From assembly GCA_038215095.1 (NCBI GenBank), contig JBBQRG010000086.1, forward strand, positions 1-11,163: a DNA stretch of 11,163 bases. Direction: 5' to 3'. Shown here one piece after another: positions 7,018 to 11,163 of the stretch. Every line of letters starts with the position of its first letter. Positions within the stretch are counted from its first letter, which is position 1. A program made the translations under genes and the position numbers. Source of the stretch: DATACN01 sp038215095 (GTDB lineage Bacteria; Actinomycetota; Thermoleophilia; Solirubrobacterales; Thermoleophilaceae). The notes below the pieces were generated by a model, which was given only the letters and a program-made list of their open reading frames with translations, had not been told where the DNA came from and ran no database searches.

Positions 7018-7026
7018 GACGGCCGA

Positions 7027-8403
7027 ATGGCCGACGGGTTCACGGTGCTGATCATGGCCGCCGGCCGCGGCACGCGGATGCGGTCCGAGGTCCCGAAGGT
7101 GTTGCACCCGGTGTGCGGCAAGCCGATGGTCGAGTGGGTGATCGACGCCGCGCGTGCGGCGGGCGCCGATCGTTCCGTCGTGGTCACGCGGCCCGGCGAC
7201 GGCGTCGCCGAGGGGCTCCGGGAGGGGATCGAGGTTGCCGAGCAGGCCGAGGGCGAGGGCACCGGCGCGGCCGTGCTGGCCGCGCGCGACAAGCTCGACG
7301 CCGGGCGCGCGGTGGTGATCCTGTCCGGCGACCATCCGCTGCTGAAGGCGGAGGAGATCGCCGGCCTCATCGAGACGCACCAGGAGGAGGAAGCCGCGGC
7401 CACGCTGCTCACCACCGACGGGCTCGACCCCGCCGGCTACGGGCGCATCGTCCGCGGCGAGGACGGGGCGGTGGAGCGGATCGTCGAGACCAAGTACACG
7501 GAGGGCGTGCCCAGCGAGGAGCTCGCGATCAGGGAGATCAACCTCGGCACCTACGCCTTCCAGCCCGCCGAGCTGCTCGAGGCCCTCGACCAGGTCGAGC
7601 TCGAGCGCGGCGAGCGCTACCTGACCGGCGTGATCCCCGTGTTCCACGAATGGGGCGCCCGCATCGCGGCCTACCTGACCCACGACGTGGGCGGCGCGTT
7701 CGGCGTGAACGACCGCGCCCAGCTGATGGAGGCCGAGCGCGTGGCCCAGGAGCGCCTGATCGAGGAGCACGCCCGCGCCGGCGTCACCTTCCTCTCACCC
7801 CAGACCACGCGCGTCGAGGCCGGCGTCGAGATCGGCGAGGACACGGTGATCGCCCCGGGCTGCAGCCTGCTGGGCTCCACGGTGGTGGGGAAGGGCGCGG
7901 AGCTAGGCCCGCACACCACCGCGATCGACTCCAGCATCGGCGACCGCGTGACGGCGCCGCACTCCTACCTGCTCGAGGCCGAGGTGCGCGAGGACGCCAA
8001 GATCGGCCCGTTCGCCTACCTGCGCCCGGGCGCCGTGATCGGGGAGGGGGCGAAGGTCGGCACCTTCGTGGAGATCAAGAACTCGAACATCGAGCGCGGC
8101 GCGAAGGTGCCTCACCTGTCCTACATCGGGGACGCGGACGTGGGCGAGGACGCCAACCTCGGAGCCAGCACGATCACCGCGAACTACGACGGCCGGAACA
8201 AGCACCGCACAAAGGTCGGAAAGCGCGTAAAGACCTCGGTTCACACCACGTTGGTAGCTCCCGTGACCGTCGGAGACGGGGCGTACACTGGGGCCAACTC
8301 GGCGATCACCGAGGACATCCCGGACGACGCTCTCGGCATTGCCAGGCCGCGGCAGGAGAACGTCGAGGACTACGGGAAGCGCGTGGAGAAAAAGCCCGAA
8401 TGA
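7027..8403 (+). CDS. glmU: Bifunctional GlcNAc-1-P uridyltransferase / GlcN-1-P acetyltransferase
   Basis: GlmU acetylates glucosamine-1-phosphate and then couples it to UTP, giving UDP-GlcNAc for peptidoglycan and other envelope polymers. The 458 residues cover both domains. The N-terminal uridyltransferase has LIMAAGRGTRMRSEVPK (8-24), GDHP with Mg-binding D102, GYGRIV (138-143), EINLGTYAF, and N228 in GVNDR. The left-handed beta-helix from about 265 carries the acetyltransferase residues R333, K351, H363 (catalytic base), Y366, N377 and N386, at the same positions as in E. coli GlmU. At the place of E. coli Gln76 and His81 this protein has Gly and Ala (EGEGTGAAV), so the uracil-pocket loop differs. 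ATG 7027 is preceded at 7012 by an in-frame TAG and lacks a proper Shine-Dalgarno. The stop overlaps prs as ATGA. Confidence 0.97.
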   Translation: MADGFTVLIMAAGRGTRMRSEVPKVLHPVCGKPMVEWVIDAARAAGADRSVVVTRPGDGVAEGLREGIEVAEQAEGEGTGAAVLAARDKLDAGRAVVILSGDHPLLKAEEIAGLIETHQEEEAAATLLTTDGLDPAGYGRIVRGEDGAVERIVETKYTEGVPSEELAIREINLGTYAFQPAELLEALDQVELERGERYLTGVIPVFHEWGARIAAYLTHDVGGAFGVNDRAQLMEAERVAQERLIEEHARAGVTFLSPQTTRVEAGVEIGEDTVIAPGCSLLGSTVVGKGAELGPHTTAIDSSIGDRVTAPHSYLLEAEVREDAKIGPFAYLRPGAVIGEGAKVGTFVEIKNSNIERGAKVPHLSYIGDADVGEDANLGASTITANYDGRNKHRTKVGKRVKTSVHTTLVAPVTVGDGAYTGANSAITEDIPDDALGIARPRQENVEDYGKRVEKKPE

Positions 8404-9437
8404 CCAAGCCCCTCGAGACGATGACGGCGCCCACCGCCCCGGCGACGCTCTCCGGCGACTACGACAAGCGGATGATGGTCGCCGCCGGCCGCTCCAGCCT
8501 GGAGCTCGGCTCGCGCATCGCCGAGCGGCTAGGGCTCTCGCTCACCGGCGCCGGCCTGAAGACGTTCTCCGACGGCGAGGTCTACTGCCGCTACTCGGAG
8601 TCCATCCGCGGCGCAGACATCTTCATCGTGCAGTCGATCTGCGGCTCCGAGCGCGAGGGCCTGACGGTGAACGACGCGCTGATGGAGCTGCTGCTGATGG
8701 TGCACGCCGCCAAGCACGCCTCGGCCCACCGCATCATCGCCGTGACCCCCTGGTACGGCTACTCGCGCCAGGACAAGAAGTCCGCGCCGCGCGAGCCGAT
8801 CAGCGCCCGCCTCGTCGCCGAGCTGCTCGAGGTGGCCGGCATCGACCGGCTGGTCACGATGGACCTGCATGCCGGCCAGGTGCAGGGCTTCTTCTCGAGG
8901 CCGGTCGACCACATGACCGCGATGCCCATCCTCACCCAGTTCGTGCAGGACCGCCTGAGCGAGGAGGAGGAGCTCGTGATCATCGCCCCGGACGCCGGGC
9001 GGGTGAAGCTCGTGCGGAAGTTCGCGCAGAAGGTGGGCGCCCCCTACGCGCTGCTGGAGAAGGAGCGCCCGGCCCAGCAGGTGGCGGAGATCGGCTACGT
9101 GATCGGCGACGTAAAGGGCAAGACCGCGGTGATCGTGGACGACATCATCGACACGGGCGGCACGCTCAGCGCGGCGGCCCAGACGGTGCTCGACGAGGGC
9201 GCGAAGAAGGTCTACGCGGTGGCCACCCACGGCGTGTTCTCGGGCAACGCCTTCCAGATCCTCGAGGCCTCGCCGCTCGCCGGCATCGTGGTCACGGACA
9301 CCGTCCCGCTGCGCGCGGGCGCCCCGAAGCTGATCAGCCAGCTCACGAGCGCCGACATCCTCACCGACTCCATCCGCCGCGTGTTCACCGACGACTCCGT
9401 CTCGGAGATCTTCGCCGGCGAGAACCAGCTGTTCTGA
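8400..9437 (+). CDS. prs: Ribose-phosphate pyrophosphokinase (PRPP synthetase)
   Basis: Prs transfers the pyrophosphate of ATP to ribose-5-phosphate to give PRPP for nucleotides, His, Trp and, in some actinobacteria, polyprenyl-phosphate pentose donors. The protein has 345 residues. Landmarks are FSDGE (56-60), YGYSRQDKK (119-127), DLHAGQVQGFF with H157 (155-165), KERP (221-224, where many class I enzymes have KRRP), GDVKGK (236-241) and the PRPP loop VDDIIDTGGT (246-255). The ATG at 8400 overlaps the glmU stop, with GGAG at 8385-8388 as a reasonable Shine-Dalgarno. This adds about 20 residues before the conserved MVAAGRSS segment; ATG 8421 is an alternative. glmU-prs is a standard actinobacterial pair, often followed by rplY and pth, which are not found here. 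Confidence 0.97.
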   Translation: MTKPLETMTAPTAPATLSGDYDKRMMVAAGRSSLELGSRIAERLGLSLTGAGLKTFSDGEVYCRYSESIRGADIFIVQSICGSEREGLTVNDALMELLLMVHAAKHASAHRIIAVTPWYGYSRQDKKSAPREPISARLVAELLEVAGIDRLVTMDLHAGQVQGFFSRPVDHMTAMPILTQFVQDRLSEEEELVIIAPDAGRVKLVRKFAQKVGAPYALLEKERPAQQVAEIGYVIGDVKGKTAVIVDDIIDTGGTLSAAAQTVLDEGAKKVYAVATHGVFSGNAFQILEASPLAGIVVTDTVPLRAGAPKLISQLTSADILTDSIRRVFTDDSVSEIFAGENQLF

Positions 9438-10348
9438 GCGGCGCGGCCAGACTCGGCGTCTTCCTGGCAGTCGTCGTGCTTTCGGCCCCCGGCCCGGCGG
9501 GCGCCTGCACCGTGCGCAAGAACGTCGAGGCGATCATCGACGACTCCGCCTCGATGGCCGGCACCGACTCGAACAACCTGCGCTCGGCGGGCCTGAAGCT
9601 GATCATGAACACGCCCGGCAACGAGAACAGGGCGCTAGGGGCCATCGAGTTCGGCGACGACGCCGACTCCGTGTTCGCGCCGGGCCCGATCGGCAAGAAC
9701 CGAACGGCGTTCGCCCAGGCCCTCGACCAGAAGATCCGGGCCGACAACTTCGGTACCGACTACAACGCCGCCTTCGACCTCGCCAAGACGCACGATCCCA
9801 CCGCCGACGCCCGGCTGTTCGTCGCCGACGGCGGCCACAACGACGGCGCCTACCTGAACGGCCACCAGGGCGGCCCACCGACCTACACGATCGGAGTCGG
9901 CTTCATCCTCGGCTCCGACGAGGCGCGGCTCAAGACGATCGCGGCCGAGACCGGCGGCTTCTACCGCAACGCCCAGGACGACAGTGGCGTGCAGGCGGCG
10001 ATGAACGACGTGAACGCCGACATCAACTGCCAGAGCGCGCCGGCGCGCGTGAGCGACACGTTCCGCAAGAAGGGCTCTAAGACCCACAGGCTCACCATCG
10101 CGAAGGGCGTCCGCTCAGTGCAGTTCGCGCTCACGTGGGTCAGCGCCGGCGACAGGTTCAGCATCGGCCACTTCCGGCTCAGTGGCCATCGGCTCAAGGT
10201 GAAGCAGCGCCGCGGCAAGACCTTCGTCTCGCTGAGGCTCTCGGGCCTCGGCCGCGGGAAGTTGAGCTACCGCGTGACGGCGAACAAGGTCCCGAGCACC
10301 TCCACCGGCGTGAAGCTGATCACCCAGGCGAGCCGCAGCCGGCGCTAG
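9434..10348 (+). CDS. Secreted von Willebrand factor A domain protein, probable CTG start
   Basis: This is an exported protein of about 304 residues. Residues 1-24 form a signal peptide: Arg6, the hydrophobic core GVFLAVVVL, and AGA before Cys25. The VWA domain (about 25-200) has a complete metal-ion-dependent adhesion site: DDSAS at 36-40, T108 in FGTDYN, and D132 in FVADGG. Cys25 and Cys199 are the only cysteines and flank the domain, as expected for a closing disulfide. Residues about 205-290 form a basic, beta-rich region, possibly a beta-sandwich, ending in RSRR. The ligand is unknown. The frame has no ATG, GTG or TTG able to keep the signal peptide; the next GTG, at 9476, would destroy it. 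CTG at 9434 overlaps the prs stop as CTGA, like the ATGA and GTGA junctions elsewhere in the window, with weak SD-like GGCGAG at 9417-9422. The start is therefore inferred; the domain call is firmer. Confidence 0.82.
   Translation: MSGAARLGVFLAVVVLSAPGPAGACTVRKNVEAIIDDSASMAGTDSNNLRSAGLKLIMNTPGNENRALGAIEFGDDADSVFAPGPIGKNRTAFAQALDQKIRADNFGTDYNAAFDLAKTHDPTADARLFVADGGHNDGAYLNGHQGGPPTYTIGVGFILGSDEARLKTIAAETGGFYRNAQDDSGVQAAMNDVNADINCQSAPARVSDTFRKKGSKTHRLTIAKGVRSVQFALTWVSAGDRFSIGHFRLSGHRLKVKQRRGKTFVSLRLSGLGRGKLSYRVTANKVPSTSTGVKLITQASRSRR
10345..10348. other. Shared CTAG: overlapping stop codons of convergent genes
   Basis: The palindrome CTAG contains the TAG stop of the plus-strand VWA gene (10346-10348) and, on the other strand, the TAG stop of the ABC1 kinase gene (10347-10345). 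The coding regions therefore touch tail to tail with no intergenic bases. Any terminator for either gene must lie inside the other gene. Confidence 0.9.
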
Positions 10349-11163
10349 GGCCGTGCGGCGACCCGCCGGGCGCGCGTGGCGCCGCGCGACTCGAAGTAGG
10401 CCCACTCCTCGCGGCCCAGCTCCGTGGCGGGCTCGCCGGCGAACCACCACTCGCTGCCGATGCGGAACCAGTTGCGCGTGGCGTTCAGCTGGCCAAGCAC
10501 CGCCAGCACGCCCGACTCCATGCGCCTGCCCATAAGCTCGTTGGCCGGCAGGTTCTCGCGCCGCATGAGCCGATAGAAGCTCGAGCGCGGGTCCGACACC
10601 GCCGCGATCGCCTCCATCACCCGCGCGGAGTCGATCGTGACCTCGCGGTCCTCCATGTACCAGCCGCCGATCGCGCGCACGTGCTCCATCAGCAGCTCGG
10701 CGTCGACCTTGCGCGGGTCATTCAGGAAGCCGAGATCGTGCAGCGCCACCCGCAGGCGCTCGGGATCGTCGTCGAAGGCCGCCGCCAGGGCGGCGATCTC
10801 CAGCTCGATCTGATCCTCATCGAGGTGCTTGGTCATGCCGAAGTCGAGGAAGGCCACGCGGCCGTCCTCCATCAGCAGGTAGTTGCCGGGGTGGGCGTCG
10901 GCGTTGAAGTGCTGGAGGTGGTAGATCGAGCCGAAGCAGAAGCGGTAGACGATCTCGCCGAAGCGATCGCGCTCGGCCTGTGGCAGCGCCTTTATGTCGT
11001 CGAAGCCGACGCCGTCGACCCACTCGCTCACCAGCACACGCTGGGTGGACAGCCGCGTGATCACGTCGGGCACGTGGATGAACGGGTGGCCGCGGTAGGC
11101 GCGCGAGAACGAGCGCTGGTTCTGCGCCTCGTACTCGTAGTCGAGCTCCTCGAGCACGCGCTC
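10345..11163 (-). CDS. ABC1/UbiB-family atypical kinase (C-terminal part; 5' end cut by window)
   Basis: The visible 272 residues are the C-terminal portion of an ABC1 (ADCK/UbiB) protein-kinase-like protein; full-length members are about 430-560 residues. The frame is open to the window edge at 11163. Recognisable elements are VLVSEWVDG (the hinge-like segment), the catalytic loop NADAHPGN at visible residues 87-94 with Asp89 and Asn94, and the metal-binding DFG at 107-109 (AFLDFGMTKHL). The family's hallmark N-terminal KxGQ helix must lie outside the window. Many characterised members are ATPases that support quinone or other prenyl-lipid metabolism; the substrate here is unknown. No transmembrane segments are seen in the visible C-terminus. 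The gene converges with the VWA gene and is not part of the plus-strand operons. Confidence 0.92.
   Translation of the reverse strand, partial: ERVLEELDYEYEAQNQRSFSRAYRGHPFIHVPDVITRLSTQRVLVSEWVDGVGFDDIKALPQAERDRFGEIVYRFCFGSIYHLQHFNADAHPGNYLLMEDGRVAFLDFGMTKHLDEDQIELEIAALAAAFDDDPERLRVALHDLGFLNDPRKVDAELLMEHVRAIGGWYMEDREVTIDSARVMEAIAAVSDPRSSFYRLMRRENLPANELMGRRMESGVLAVLGQLNATRNWFRIGSEWWFAGEPATELGREEWAYFESRGATRARRVAARP

Noticed and set aside
9491..9508. Lipoprotein signal (lipobox) at the VWA signal peptide
   Set aside because: The residues before Cys25 are A-G-A, without the usual Leu/Val/Ile at -3, and Cys25 has a likely disulfide partner in Cys199; a type I signal peptidase site fits better.

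Overview
The window is very GC-rich (about 70% by eye). It is densely packed with housekeeping genes that overlap by a few bases and often start with GTG. The gene content, metG-tatD-rsmA-ispE followed by tRNA-Gln and glmU-prs, is an actinobacterial arrangement. The codon bias, the DedA-PAP2 and PucR-type neighbours, and the absence of rpfB between tatD and rsmA suggest a deep-branching actinobacterium such as a member of the Thermoleophilia/Solirubrobacterales. That placement is an inference from gene order and composition, not a database match.

Layout. Positions 1-6891 (+) look like one tightly coupled transcription unit: metG (5' end cut by the window edge), tatD, rsmA/ksgA, ispE, a DedA-PAP2 fusion membrane protein, a 74-residue two-helix membrane protein, and a PucR/CdaR-type regulator. 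Successive genes are separated by 2 bases or overlap by 4, 4, 4, 43 and 17 bases. Positions 6892-7026 are the only real intergenic stretch. It carries a tRNA-Gln(UUG) on the minus strand, facing back into the regulator gene. Positions 7027-10348 (+) hold glmU, prs and a secreted von Willebrand A (VWA) protein. Both junctions are 4-base stop/start overlaps, the last apparently using a CTG start. Positions 10345-11163 (-) hold the C-terminal part of an ABC1/UbiB-family atypical kinase. It converges on the VWA gene, and the two stop codons share one CTAG.

Function. metG, rsmA and tRNA-Gln serve translation. ispE makes isoprenoid precursors, glmU makes UDP-GlcNAc and prs makes PRPP. The DedA-PAP2 fusion joins a candidate undecaprenyl-pyrophosphate phosphatase to a candidate undecaprenyl-phosphate flippase, which would complete lipid-carrier recycling in one polypeptide. 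With ispE and glmU nearby, an envelope-precursor and polyprenyl-phosphate theme is the most interesting reading of the window. It remains a hypothesis. No mobile element, CRISPR array or phage gene was seen, and there is no stretch above 300 bases without a gene.
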